From: Aldrovandia affinis
Taxonomy: Eukaryota; Chordata; Actinopteri; Notacanthiformes; Halosauridae
Direction: 5' to 3'
Assembly (NCBI GenBank): GCA_029706075.1
Contig: JAINUG010000198.1
Span: 1,040,501-1,104,500 of the forward strand
Length of the DNA stretch: 64,000 nucleotides
Position numbers and translations under genes: made by a program. The notes beneath the pieces were generated by a model. The model was not told the origin of the DNA. It searched no databases and was given only the letters and a program-made list of their open reading frames with translations. Position 1 is the first letter of the stretch, and the number at the start of each line of letters is the position of its first letter. Shown one piece after another: positions 11,957 to 23,884 of the stretch.

Positions 11957-12222
11957 TATGCTTAACCCTGGGCATTCCTATGTGCTCCACAGAGACAGGG
12001 AAATGATAATTATGGTAAAACTAGGTTTAAATGAGTTGAAATCCTTTACGCTATATTCATTTACTGACCAGCAGCTTCTATTAAGCTTTGGAAGCCATAA
12101 GATCTAAGATAGTGTTGGTGTGCAAGATAGCCACATGGTAGAGTTATCAAAATCTGGGCATGGGGTTGTGTGTCGGGTGTAGGTGGTGGGGTGGGGTGGC
12201 ATTGCATGGAGGTGGTTGGGGG
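11957..12222. other. Short unique stretch, G-rich at right
   Basis: 12150-12222 is GT/GG-rich low-complexity sequence; nothing else was recognised. Confidence 0.35.
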
Positions 12223-12233
12223 GGCAGTGTGAT

Positions 12234-12580
12234 TTTCTCCCAATTTAGTAGCCAATTACACCCTATTTTTCATGTCAATCCCCCCCTAGTAATGTGAGTT
12301 CGCTGCCGTAGCCCTGAGACCGGCAGAGACAAAGGTGAAGTATCATTTCCTCTGAGACGACACTCGTCAGGCTGTTGACCGTAACTCCGGTAGTACGGTG
12401 CCACTCCTGTGCGCAGGGAACTTCTGGTCGGCTTCCCTCCCGCCTCCCTGGGGCGGACAACTAATTGCCACCCCCGGTGGCCCTCCTGGCCAGAGCCGAC
12501 CCTGGCGCGGCTGGTGGGATCAAACCCCGGTCACAGTGGCCAGCGTCGAACATTGTAACTGCTAGACCACCCAGGAAGCT
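12234..12580 (-). mobile_element. tRNA-derived SINE, subfamily A
   Basis: On the minus strand the head reads 'ggtggtctagcagttacaat' with a B-box-like 'ggtttgatcccac', then the shared body ('gggcggacaa' on the plus strand), and ends in 'aattgggagaaaatc'. An 11-bp duplication 'ggcagtgtgat' sits at 12223-12233 and 12581-12591. Length and layout match the copies at 15482, 17277 and 23046. Confidence 0.88.
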
Positions 12581-12591
12581 GGCAGTGTGAT

Positions 12592-15480
12592 ATTTTGTCA
12601 TGGGGCCCAGATTTCCTACTGGCCCCTCTGCCCCCACGCCCAGCAGGGCCTGCTCCACAGGAAGGTGAGCTAACTAATCACGAGTGACAGGAGAGAATAG
12701 CAGGTGAAATGGGGTCATTTCCATTTCCGTCCCGTTCTGTGCCCTAATTTATATGGATACAAACGTAATTTTGAGCCGTCCAATGCTCATTGTTATGGAA
12801 GGGCGTTTCGAGAAGGAGGAAATTCCAAAATATGAAGTAAAAGAACAGGGGTGGGGGCAGGTGAGGGGGGGGGGAAGCAACAAGAACTAGTTTATTCACT
12901 TAGCAAAAAGAAATAAAAGTCAAACAGTAAGGCCGAGCCAAAGCAAGCTTATTGAGTCATCATACCTGCTGAACAAATAGCCTAGCGACAGCAGCCTCAG
13001 CCCACTTCGCTCAGCGACAGCTCATGCAGTTCTCCTTTAACTGCGTCCCTCTCAAGGGGCCTGCTCACGCCAGGGGGGCCTGGCCTCCTTTATTTACAGA
13101 CGTGATTAGTTCATTACACAAGCAAAACAAACTGTCAGCACCCAGGTTAAAAGGTCATTTTCAAGTCTTACGAGGCATGTACAAACCTTGAATACTGAAC
13201 ACTTTGTACCCACACTGTTGGACCTTTGTGAGCGACACCTGATGGTGTGTAGTGTTGGGGATGACTTCATGTATTTTTTGGTACTGTCCAGGGAAATATT
13301 TGGCCTGTTCTCCAGCCCAGAATAGAGGTGGGGTACGTGTGTGTGTATGTACACGTGTGTGTGTGTGTGTGGTGTGAGTGTCACCCAGGGGGTCAGAGAT
13401 CGCTTAAATCCACTCTGGCATCCACGCGTACAATTCTGCACCTCACCTTCACCATTCTTGCTTTTCTTTTGTGCGTACCTTTATCAAGAGGTGACGAGTG
13501 ACAACTGTCAATAATGCGGTTGTCATCGGCGAAAACGTGCATAAATTAACAATAGCGACGTACTTGGTGTAGATGCAACAAGACAGCAAATTCATGGCTG
13601 TAGTTGTAGTTATCGTCGATACCGACTGAAGCCCACTCAGCCCTGACAGTGTGAAACGGTCTTCCGTCAATGCCGACGTCTACCGCAGTCCACTAACGAC
13701 ATGGCCCAGATCCAAACCCGGCCATGTCTAGGGTATTGCTCTCAGTTTACTCTCCTGGAGTGAGCCTTTACCAGCTCCCTTTAACATTTTATAAAACACC
13801 GCCGTCTCGCAGAAGGGCACCCGGCAAATGGAAAAAGGCATGGAACGATCACCACGGCATTGGCTCTGCCGTGTGATGCAGTCTCCAAAATAAACACCGC
13901 TCTCCCTCTGGCTTTCCGGGGTGAGACCTGTTTAACTGCTCTCCTTCCCCAGGATGATATTTTCAGTCAGTCTGACTGCATTGCGTGACCTCTCACTTGA
14001 ACTGGACAGTAAGCTCTCTCCCTCGGCGTTCAGCCGTAATGTAAGCCAAGGTAAACAGCGTCCTCCCTCAACTGTCACAGGCACTCTTGGTGTTTTTAAA
14101 GGAGACCCGTAAGACACAGGATAACATCTGGGCTGAAATATACATACGATACACAAAGAAAGGCTTGTGAAATATACACATTGCTTAAAACCTAAAAAAA
14201 GACTTCAAACTTAAGGATTCAGTTCTCTCGGCACACCTTCGTCTATCACAAGATACCTGTGTCCTCTGAGATTAGTGTTTCATCTCTATCGCCTTGATTG
14301 ACTTTTAAGTCACTAGATAAGAGCATCTGCCAAAAACACTCGTCCAATTTGCCTTCTCTGGCTTTTCATCTTTGTTAAGCCCTTAGTTGATTTATTTTGA
14401 TGAGGAAAGATTCAGGAAGATTCATTTCAAATATTGGAAAAGGACAAGGTGCATTTCTTGTTGTTTTCCAATATATTTTTCCAATATGTAAAATTCCTTA
14501 TGGGGTTAAATTATATACGTGATTTATATTCTCAGCAACACCTATCATTTTGATTCCCCATCTCCATTTAACAGGATACATTTGTATTTATGCCTTCAAA
14601 CTAACAAAATGAATTTATTGTAGTGAATTTTTTTTGCCATGAAAAATCAAAAAAATGTATCTTATAAATGAATTGGTTCATGTCACAAGAGGGATAGCAA
14701 TTGAGTTAATTATATTCTAATCAAATATTTGCAGGGGCCAACACGACTGGCAATTAGCAGGACAATGTGTTTGGAGCTTTGACGGTCAGTAAATCAATTC
14801 TCTCCATGCCAATTTTATTTATTTTATTTAATTACCATAAAAATGAAAGTGGCAGTAATGGATAGTGTTGCTGTAGGTTCCAAACCTTGAGGAAATTAAA
14901 TTGTTTTAAAGAATTAAAAAACAAAAAAATAGTACATTTATTGACTTTTTTTTACTGTGGTAATTTCAATACAAATAAACTATAAAATGTTCCCTATTAT
15001 AATAAAACCATTCCCAGTTCCTTCTTTCAACAACGCATTAATCTCCTGCTGTATTAAATCGATCTGATGGTTTAGTGGGCCACACCACATGCATTCTAAT
15101 CAGCAAAGAGTCCTAAAACAAGTGAAATCTTGGCCTGGGACTGGAAAGGGAATCGACCTGTTGAAGTCCCAGACCAATAACAGGAGAGCACGGAGTCGTA
15201 AAGAGGCCAGAATGCCTCCAGATCCTTAGGCCTTTAATTTGCACTCTGACCCCCTGTCGTTTTTGTACATGTTCATCGAACAAAGACAAGGACGTGTTGA
15301 GAAACGTTTTTCACCCACAGCAAGCAGTGCTGAAGCGTGTTCCTGCTGCAGTCTCGGACTTTTCCAGGACAGGGCTATACGATATACTTGTCAGGCACGT
15401 TCACAGGAATAAGGGCTGTGGTAGGGCTAGGTTTGTTCAATATAACCTTTTTTTAATTTCATTTAAAAAAAAAGTTTTTT
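12592..15480. other. Long unique stretch with one GT microsatellite
   Basis: Nearly 2.9 kb without a recognised repeat or gene. A GT/AC microsatellite lies at 13336-13378, a G run near 12865-12874, and a 9-bp inverted repeat 'gacatggcc' at about 13700 and 13721. The block 14730-15100 contains 'aattagcaggacaat' and several ATTA words. Confidence 0.45.
13336..13378. repeat. GT/AC microsatellite
   Basis: Interrupted GT dinucleotide repeat with a TATGTACAC interruption. Confidence 0.9.
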
Positions 15481-15481
15481 C

Positions 15482-15820
15482 TGATTTTATCCTATTTTCT
15501 GCCAATTTAGTAGCCAATTACACCTTCTGTTTTTCATGTCAATCCCCCCCTCGTAATGTGAGTTCTCTGTCGTAGCCCTGTGACAAAGGCAAAGTATCGT
15601 CTCCTCCGAGACGGCACTCGCCAGGCTGTCAACCGTAACTCCAGTACTACAGAGCCACTCCTGTACGCAGCAAACTTCCTGTCAGCTTCCCTCCCCCGTC
15701 CCTGGGGTGAACAGCTAATTGTCGCCCTTGGTGGCATTCCCGGCGCGGCCGGTGGAATCGAACCTTGGTTGCAGTGGCCAGCATCGAACATTGTAACCAC
15801 TAGCCCACCCAAAAGGCCCC
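15482..15820 (-). mobile_element. tRNA-derived SINE, subfamily A
   Basis: The minus-strand head is 'ttttgggtgggctagtggtt', the body has the shared CpG-rich segment, and the 3' part matches 'aatttggcagaaaatagg'. It closely resembles 12234-12580 along its length. The left side is T-rich and the TSD is not clear. Confidence 0.85.
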
Positions 15821-17259
15821 AATGGAACTTTTAATGGGATAGGTAAAACTCAGGAATTTGCACCGTGTTTGTTATTTCTGTCATTTCTAGAAGGGCAAGG
15901 GCTTAAGGTAGATACATACGCCTGTTTGTGTTTATTTGAAATTTGACTGAGGCATAACCTGCCACATTTTTACACATCTTGGATTCACAAAATTCATAAT
16001 TCACATTTTCCTTCATGCATATTTACAATATTCACAAAAATAATTGTATGTTTTTGAAGAAATGAACTGAAATATCCAAAATTTCAGTAGTTATTACAAT
16101 TATAAGATTTGAATTGCGGTTCGGTTCTTGAGATGCTACTTCTGTTGAGTGAAGTTAAGCAGCGTTAGGACGGCAGTCTTGTGCTGAAGTGTTAAGAATG
16201 AGAAGGGTTTTTCTGTCGTGTCTATCGGAAGCTGAAGCAGAGCAGACAGGACCAGTATTAAGGGCTTTTGTTGAGGGTGGGCTGGAATCCCTGATGGACA
16301 AAGTTCACAGCAGGATGTGTAATTGGACCTCTCTCTCACTTACATTTATGCCAAGATCTCCCACGGCATTTGCATAATATCCCAGGAGACATGTAATAAC
16401 ATTTTAGGGAACCATTTAAATACTCCTTAAACACCTTCTAAAAGGTCAACCATTTGTAATAAAATGCCATTGCCATCCCCATATTAAATGTTAGCTTGAT
16501 AAGAATTATGACACCGCTTGCCAAGTTGCCATTTTTTTTTTAAAAAAATTTAAATGGTAGTGATTTATGGAGTATGACTACAAAAGTTTGCTTTGGTTAG
16601 TTTTGTTACTGTGTGGTTTCTATCAATAAATGTACGAATGTAACGACTGCCTCCTGAAGATGCTGTATCGTAAAAAGAGCAAACGTATTAATCATCTGAA
16701 CGCCTTTGCAAAATGTGGCATCTTTACATCTTTAGCCCTGAAATGTAATACATCATAAGTGTACAGGTTTTAGCATGTCATAAATATGTTGTGGCTATGT
16801 TCATTCACATAATTAATTTGAGTAAATACCCTCTTAAATCATATGCATAAGAATATTTACATAACATTTAATTTATCTCAGTAAATCCCCCCCTCCCCCA
16901 CCCCCCAAGATGTTACATGATATTTTTTTACTGAATACACTTATTAATTGTAATTAATTGGAACTAATTATTTTCTTCTTAATTTATTCCCTGGTACATC
17001 ATATCAAGCTGAATCAGTTAATAGTTGCAAGTGATCTCTGAATATTCAATAATTTAGTTATACCACATTTTGCTTGTCATGTCATGTTACTTTCTACTTC
17101 AGTATTTTGTAAAATTACAGAAAAATCATGAATGATTTCCTCAAAATTGATTTCCCAATAATGTGAAAATGCACAAAAAAAGGTGGACTTATCAACCACA
17201 CCGTGGGAAAATAAAACAAACTTTTTTAAATGCCAGAATAGTCCTTTAAAGCCCATTAA
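15821..17259. other. Unique AT-rich sequence
   Basis: No recognised feature. There is a C-rich run at about 16886-16908 and T/A runs at 16532-16550. Confidence 0.4.
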
Positions 17260-17276
17260 AACCCCATTCAAATCTT

Positions 17277-17665
17277 TTTTTATTTTTTTATTTTTATTTG
17301 TTTCTGATTTTATCCCATTTTCTCCCAATTTGGTAGCCAATTAGACCCGCTATTTTTACGTCAATCCCCCCCTAGTAATGTGAGTTCGCTGCCGTAGTCC
17401 TGCGACCGGTAGTGACGAGAGCGAAGTGACGCCTCTTCCGAGACGGCACTCGCCAAGCCGTCGACCGAACCCCGGTACTTACAGGGCCACTCTTATACGC
17501 AGCGAACGTCACGTCGGCTTCCTCCCCCTCCCTGGGGCGGACAGCCAATCGCCGCCCCCTGGTGGCACTCCCGGCCAAAGCCGACACTTGGCGAGACGGG
17601 GAATTGAACCCCGGTCTCCGTGGCCAGCGTCGGACGTTGTAACCACTGGACCACGCGGGAGGCCC
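17277..17665 (-). mobile_element. tRNA-derived SINE, subfamily A, with 17-bp TSD
   Basis: The minus-strand head 'gggcctcccgcgtggtccag' is followed by the B-box 'ggggttcaattcccc'. The body and 'ccaaattgggagaaaatggg' tail are complete, ending in an A-rich stretch. A perfect 17-bp duplication 'aaccccattcaaatctt' lies at 17260-17276 and 17666-17682. Open frames up to 130 codons across it are by-products of its CpG-rich body. Confidence 0.94.
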
Positions 17666-17860
17666 AACCCCATTCAAATCTTAAAGTTTCTTCTTTCTTG
17701 TTTCGAATGTGACCAATCCAGTGTAGCATCAATTCATGCTTATAGAAGCACAGAACCATGCATTCTTGGTTGTAGTCAGTCACTCAGCAGAGTAACAAAC
17801 AATGACCATGTTGAATAATGTTACATAAGCAAAATGTTATGTGGAGTAGTGCAGTAGTGA

Positions 17861-18092
17861 TGGCAGTGCAGTGTAATGGTTACGGAACTGGGCTTGTAAC
17901 TCAGAGGTTGCTGGTTCGATTCCCAGGTGGGGGCACTGCTGTTGTACCCCTAAGCAAGGTACTGAAACCTGAATTGCTTCAGTAAAAATATCCAGCTGTA
18001 TAAATGGATTGTATGTAAAGAAATGTCAATTGTGTAAGTCGCTCTGGATAAGAGCGTCTGCTAAATGCCTAAAATGTAAATGTAAAATGTAA
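17861..18092 (+). mobile_element. tRNA-derived SINE with CR1/L2-like tail
   Basis: A-box region 'gtgtaatggttacggaactg', B-box 'ggttcgattcccaggt', a conserved middle 'ttgcttcagtaaaaatatcc', and the tail 'gtcgctctggataagagcgt', 'ctgctaaatg', followed by AAATGT repeats. Family copies lie at 20925-21108 (-), 23885-24128 (+) and 44541-44753 (-), with fragments at 33005-33118, 61608-61650 and 62845-62892. Confidence 0.9.
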
Positions 18093-18208
18093 TGCAAACC
18101 AAGAAACAGACCAGCAGTTAATTTAATCAAAGGGGAAATGGGCTCCAAACACACAAGTGAGGGGGAAAAGGGTAAACTCAAAAACAACTCTTCAAAACTG
18201 GGCACAGC

Positions 18209-18554
18209 TGCAAGTTACCCACTGCAGCCGCGATTCGAAACATGGCCACGCCAGCCCGGCTCTGGCCGGGAGCCCCGATCAGGGATGGCGATTGGCTGTC
18301 CGCCCCAGGGGGAAGGGGGAGGGAGAGCCGGCACGAGCTCGCCAAGAAGCGCGAACGGCGTCCCTATCAAAGTAGGTGAGTTCCATCTCGGAGGAGGCGG
18401 ATCATCGCTGGCCTCAGGGTATTAGCTTGCCCCGTAGTGACGGGCGGCGGGCTCGTGGGGGAGGGCGAATCGAAAGAAATAGCGAGTACAATTGGCCACC
18501 AAATTGGGAGAAAAACAGGGAAGAATCTGAAACAAATAAAAAAATAATAATAAC
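18209..18554 (+). mobile_element. tRNA-derived SINE, subfamily B
   Basis: The head is 5'-shortened, but the B-box-like 'gcgattcgaaac' is visible, followed by the subfamily B body ('gagagccggcacgagc') also found at 42291-42668, and the tail 'accaaattgggagaaaaaca'. Candidate TSDs 'aactgggcacagc' (18196-18208) and 'aattgggcatagc' (18554-18566) agree at 11 of 13 positions. Confidence 0.85.
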
Positions 18555-18566
18555 AATTGGGCATAG

Positions 18567-18967
18567 CAGTCGAATAAAACTCAGAGTTGTTTAAACTAAA
18601 ACTTAAAAATGTATCAACTGCTCAGCAGGAGCTAATCTCCTACCCCAAGCTTTTGAAACCTGGCTGCCGAAATTACTTCACAGGCCTTTTCCTTTCATCA
18701 GCACAGCGTCCAAAGACCGCACAACTCCGCTCCTTTTCTCTTCTCCCCCAAGACACCAGGCTCCTTTTGTTCCTGCTAGATTTGTGGCCAACTGGCCGCG
18801 CGTGGCAGCCATTTCCTCCTGTGTTTCAGGAGCATGGCCAGCTGATGCCACCATTTCAGCCATGCCCCTCCAGCTCTGCCTGCCAGGCAACCACAATAGA
18901 TCTTCAAAATATGTCTGAAAGATTGATTTCTCATAAGGGGAGTCAATGAATCTTCACAAAGACCACA
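18567..18967. other. Unique sequence
   Basis: Moderately GC-rich, with no recognised repeat. Open frames on both strands lack recognisable motifs. Confidence 0.35.
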
Positions 18968-18969
18968 TA

Positions 18970-19445
18970 CAGGTAACTGCCAAAATAAAGGGAAAAATGA
19001 GTAAATGAAGGGTTCTGGCGGCTCTATTGTGGTGTGGGGTGCATTTTCCTGGCATGGCTTAGGTCCACTCAATCCCTTAGAGGGCAGGGTGAATGGCAAT
19101 AAATACAAAGTCATTCTGAGTGATCACCTTCATCCTATGGTGAAGCATTTCTCCAATGCGTCCATCCACAGGGAATGTGTGGTCACTGAATGGTTTTATG
19201 AACATGAATATGATATAAATTATATGTCATGGCCATCTTAGTCTGCAGATCTTAACCTAATTGAACCCGAATTGATCTCTTATGAGAGGTTCTGGAGCAG
19301 CGCCTGAGACAGCGTTTTCTACCACCATCAACAAAACACCAAATGATGCCAAGAGGACTTGAAGCTGTTCTGGCGGCTCATGATCCGCCAAATGCCCTAT
19401 TAAGATGCTTTATGTTTGTGTTTCCTTTATTTTGGCAGTTACCTG
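18970..19445 (+). mobile_element. Internally deleted Tc1-like transposon
   Basis: Both termini are intact inverted repeats ('caggtaactgccaaaataaa' at left and its complement at right) between TA dinucleotides at 18968-18969 and 19446-19447, the Tc1/mariner target. After the left terminus the sequence jumps into the C-terminal half of a DDE transposase: a plus-strand frame (19005-19241) begins with the 'GGSIVVWGAFSW' type of motif that surrounds the second catalytic aspartate in Tc1 proteins. The downstream 'DLNLIEPE' region is broken by a stop and frameshifts. The N-terminal DNA-binding half is missing, so it could not move itself. Confidence 0.93.
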
Positions 19446-19447
19446 TA

Positions 19448-20924
19448 GTTATACAGTAGAGGAAGTTCAGGGCTAATGGGCAAATAAAATTTAAAAAAAG
19501 ATTTATGAACACATTCAATTTTTTAATAATTAACACCAAAGAAAAAAATAAAAATCATTCAGTTTAAAAATTAGAAAGAGAAGATTTCTTTCTGAAATCT
19601 CTGATGAGGAAAATTTCAAAAGCATTTAAATGTGTCAAATCGATATAGTCTGCTGTAGTCCGGGAGCATAAACACAAATAAAATGTCTAGGGAAGATAAT
19701 ATACAGTATAGTTGAAAGAAATATAATTTGCATTACAGAGCTGGACCAGCACGAATCCAGACGATTCAGCAAAGATCGTCTTTCTCAAGGGAGTGATTGT
19801 GTTAATACTCCTACTCATCTCCGCTGAGGAACATCAGGCTATTCTCGCCGCAAAACATTAATCATAACACCTGAGCTTGCTGCAAAGACCTTTTTTCCCT
19901 GCCGCTGCGATGCCACCGTAGAAACACATCCAGTAATCTATTACCGCGTGTGCCGTCTTGTGGCTTGTTTCAGTGAACAGTGCCACAACACTGACCTTGT
20001 GCGGGGGGAGAAAAAAACAACAACAATCAATCTACATTGATCATATGCAGGAAAACATTAAATGTTTTTTTTGACCTGGTATTTGTCTAGTGAGCTATTG
20101 ACAACTCCCGCATCTGGCTCGCTATCTACCTCTATGCCGGTTCCACAGGTGTCATCAGAGCCCTTTCCATTTCCCGTCTGAGGGCCCCTGGAGTAAATAT
20201 GATATTTGTACAGCAGGCTCTCCCCTAATCCCGCTCATTACAGTCAATAATTTGCTCGGCGAGTCAGGAAGTCATCTTTGTTCATTCAATCACCGTGGCG
20301 AAATGATCAGTGTATGTGTCAAATTAATGGAACCGTGGTGCCGAGGATAAGTGTCAGGATAAATCGACGACGCCGCCGTTTTGTTTATGTACGCTCACGT
20401 AGCGTCGAAAGAATTTGTCTGAGGCACCGTGTTGCTAAAGGTCATCATTGGCCAGCTGTTATTTCGTGGAAATGTGTTTTGCTTTCGTAGCAGAAGCTTG
20501 AAGCTTAAATTAAATGCCAATGATAACCTACACTTACAATGAGAGTTCAATTAAACAACCGTGGGTTTACACGTTGTACGAATGCACTGTGAACTCAAAC
20601 GGTGCTACTACTGTCGTGCAAGTGAAATAATTTAAAATGGATCGAAACGTTAGAAATGATCACTCGGTCACATTTTAAAACGGTAAATACATTTATGTGT
20701 CTGTGTTTAGAAGCTAATGATCCAAAAATAAATAATCTACTTCCAACGCAATTTACCATTCTGGCTTTACCAACTTGGATGCTATTGAAGTGCATTGTTT
20801 CTGTACACAGAATACTAACTAATGACGCTTCATATCTTTCATTACGAATACTTTAATCCCCCCGATCCGCGGTATGCAGTGCAGTCACAATGCGCACTTC
20901 CGACTGTTGCTTTGACATGACATG
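19448..20924. other. Unique sequence with possible conserved elements
   Basis: No repeat or exon was recognised. The blocks 19740-19910 and 20260-20500 have balanced composition and many CpG and ATTA words, unlike the surrounding AT-rich decay. This resembles conserved non-coding elements, but only by texture. Confidence 0.35.
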
Positions 20925-21108
20925 ACATTACATTACAGGCATTTAGCAGACGCTCTTATCCAGAGCGACTTACAATCCATTTATACAGCTGGATATTAAC
21001 TGAAGCAATTCGGGTTAAGGATACAACGGCAGTGTCCCACCTGGGGATTGAACCTGCAACCTCTGAGTTACAAGCCCAGTCCCCTAACCATTATACCACA
21101 CTGCCGCC
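20925..21108 (-). mobile_element. tRNA-derived SINE with CR1/L2-like tail, reverse
   Basis: Reverse complement of the 17861 family: the tail at left ('catttagcagacgctcttat'), the middle, then 'gaacctgcaacctctgagtt' and the head 'ggttaggggactgggcttgt' on the minus strand. It lacks part of the linker present in the 17861 copy. Confidence 0.9.
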
Positions 21109-21175
21109 TATATGAAGTGAATATTCTACAAAACATGTTCATCCAAAAACAATTGGAACCAAAACAAAGACATTT

Positions 21176-21347
21176 GGTGGTCTAGTGGTTACAACGTTCA
21201 ACGCTGGCCACTGCGGACTGGGGTTCGATTCCACCGGCTGCGCCAGACTCGGCTCTAGCTGGGAGTGCACTGGGACATGAAAAATAGAGGGTGTAATTGG
21301 CTACTAAATTGGGAGAAAATGGGATAAAATCTGAAACAAAATGTCAA
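21176..21347 (+). mobile_element. Internally deleted subfamily A SINE with 15-bp TSD
   Basis: The head 'ggtctagtggttacaacgtt' and B-box 'ggttcgattccac' join directly to the tail 'actaaattgggagaaaatgg'. About half of the body is missing compared with 17277-17665. A perfect 15-bp duplication 'aaaacaaagacattt' at 21161-21175 and 21348-21362 shows that it inserted as one unit. Confidence 0.92.
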
Positions 21348-21362
21348 AAAACAAAGACATTT

Positions 21363-23030
21363 TAACATTTAGATTTCCATATTCACATAATAGTAATTCA
21401 AGCACTAGAGAAGCTGGAGTCTTCACTTTGAATGCACCTTCTGAAGATGGTCATAATGAAAAGGCCCTATATTTCTCCTCTAACTAAATAAATGTCAATG
21501 AGACAATAATGAACTTCATTCCTATTCCTGAGACAATTTCTGAGACGGGACGAGTTTGAAATGATCAGGGAATGCAGCTCTCTTCCTCTGTTCACCGTTA
21601 CCCAAGACAGAAAAAACTGTTCACAGGGCAACACTGTGTCCTCTAAGAATCTTCTACAATGGCGAGTGGTCTACAGTAATGAGCCGTTCACTTCGTTACC
21701 TTGGTAGCCAGCTCGTTAGAAAGCTGTAAGTGCTCGAAGTGACCCCACGTTCTGAAACGCATGGTTCTCTGGGGGAAAAAAGGCCACTTTTGTTCGAGGT
21801 GGAAAGGAATTATTGACCGATATCAGTTGTAACTGTACTACAGACTAGACACAAAAATTCCAGACTGAGGGTACATTCAAGGAGGCACGTGTTTATCCAA
21901 AGAATTAGAAAGAATAAGGAAAGAAAGGAAAAGTTCACAATCCCAGAAACTCACTCTGTAGTTTTCCCCCCGTTTGCTCAATTTCTTACTCTTAGCTTGT
22001 GTGCTATTTCACGTCCTCTTTGCTATGAGAAATGAAATGGTGGCAGCTGATATTACTGACAATTAAAAAAATGTGGGGCTGCAATTAAGTGCAATAAAGT
22101 ATTATTTCAAAAGGCATTAACCGCCTCGATTATAAGGATTAAATCATTGTATTGTTATTACCAGTGCCAAAAGGCAAAATATGAGAACTGAGGGAAAATC
22201 ATGCGTCCTTCCCTATGCATTACTGTGGTGCTATGGCAACTAAATAATAAACCTTCCAGCTGTCAGAGCCATCACGATGATCTTAATTAGTGCAGTAGGC
22301 TACTGCAGCCTCTTCAATGGTAAATTAAATTCTTCTTCTACAATTCCTAGGACCATGTGCAACAATTGTAGTTGATATTCATTCTTTGTGCTCTTAAAGC
22401 TGAAATGGAGTTTGAGTGCTTCGGTTGAGGGTGAAGGAGTTACGAAGTAGGCGGTTGTTAAGAAGCATGCGGGTTTCCATCTGTGCTATTTTTAGTCGCT
22501 TCGCCACGACAAACCTTGTCATCCTCCTCAACTCTCAAAAGTCCACTTATCTGTGCGGTGCGTAGGTGAGACCGAATTGCCATTTATTCACACGTTCATA
22601 CCAATTGAACTTTTATCTTGTGGGGTTCAGTCAAGACATCTAGCATGTTGTAATGAGTTTTAGAAGAGCGTTGATTGTCTGGGATGTCTGGCGAGGCTAG
22701 TTTGGGGAAAGAAGAGAGAAAATGGAAGCTCAAGTGATAATCAATCTTTACTGAAATGAGTTAAGATTGTTGAGAAAGAGGTGTTGCTGGCTTGTTCGAC
22801 GAAAACAAAACAGCGTTTCACAGATTTCCAAAGAAAATCTAAAGGGCAGCTTAAGGTGTGGGCACTAGACGTAATTACTTTGATTCGAGCAATCAGACTC
22901 CAAAGTAGAATTAAATTATCTGCTGTGTGCCCACAGAAATGTCCTCCCTTCTAGCTGAGCACTGGCCAATTTAAGTCAACATCGCTATTGATAAGTGGGC
23001 TAGATTTACTCCCTGCGTTTACTATGCATC
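21363..23030. other. Unique sequence with possible conserved element
   Basis: No repeat or exon was recognised. The stretch 22050-22400 is rich in ATTA/TAATTA-like homeodomain-type words and lacks low-complexity runs, and may be regulatory. The evidence is texture only. Confidence 0.35.
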
Positions 23031-23045
23031 AGAAAACCCCTCACC

Positions 23046-23406
23046 GGCCTCCTGCGTGGTCTAGTGGTTTCAATGTCCAACACTGGCCACGGCGACCAGG
23101 GTTAGATTCCCCATCGAGTGGACTCTGGCCGGGAGTGCCACCGGGGCGGCAATTGGCTGTCCGCCCCAGGGAGGGAGGGGGGAAGGAAGCTGACACAGTT
23201 CGCTGTGCGCAGGAGTGGTTCTGGGGTGCCAGAATTACAGTTGACAGCACGACGAGTGCTGTCTCGGAGGAGGTGGCGTTTCGCCTTTGTCACTGACGGT
23301 CACAGGGCTACGGCAGCGAACTATGAGGGAAGGGGGATTGAACTAAGCACTGCGGGAGTAATTGGCTACCAAATTGGGAGGAAAAACGGGTAAAATAAAA
23401 GAAAAA
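23046..23406 (+). mobile_element. tRNA-derived SINE, subfamily A, with 15-bp TSD
   Basis: The head 'ggcctcctgcgtggtctagt', a B-box-like 'gggttagattcc', a full body, and the tail 'taccaaattgggaggaaaaa'. A perfect duplication 'agaaaacccctcacc' flanks it at 23031-23045 and 23407-23421. It faces the SINE at 23480-23820 in the opposite orientation. Confidence 0.93.
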
Positions 23407-23479
23407 AGAAAACCCCTCACCTGTGTGAATGGTATGTGTACATGTACATAATAAGCATGTTTACCATATGGTAGATTTT

Positions 23480-23820
23480 TTTCTTCTTCAGATTTTCTCC
23501 CCCGTATTTTTCTCCCAATTTAGTGACCAATTGTACCCTCTATTACTTAAATTCACCCTCTCCCACAAGCCCGTCGCCCGTCATCCGGGTCAGGCTAATC
23601 CCCCGAGGCCAGCAATGATCCACCTCCTCCGAGACGGAATTCACCCACCTGTCTTTGCAGGGATGCCCTACGTGCTTCTTGGCGAGCTTGTGCTGGCTCT
23701 CCCTCCCTCCTCCCCCTGGGGTAGGCAGCCAATCGCCGCCCCTGATTGACCAGCCCTCAGCCGCAGTGGCCAACCTGCACTCCGGATGAGTGCTTTGACT
23801 GTTACACCACCCGAGCCCCC
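23480..23820 (-). mobile_element. tRNA-derived SINE, subfamily B, reverse
   Basis: The minus-strand head is 'ggctcgggtggtgtaacagt', the body contains 'gagagccagcacaagct', and the tail is 'actaaattgggagaaaaata'. A 20-bp duplication, 'tttaccatatggtagatttt' at 23460-23479 and 'tttaccatgtgctagatttt' at 23821-23840, has two mismatches, implying moderate age. Confidence 0.9.
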
Positions 23821-23884
23821 TTTACCATGTGCTAGATTTTAAATGGGACCCTACATGAGCCTTGGGTGGGACAGTGTGAAGTCC

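Noticed and set aside
17426-17818. 130-codon plus-strand open frame
   Set aside because: Produced by the GC-rich body of a reverse SINE.
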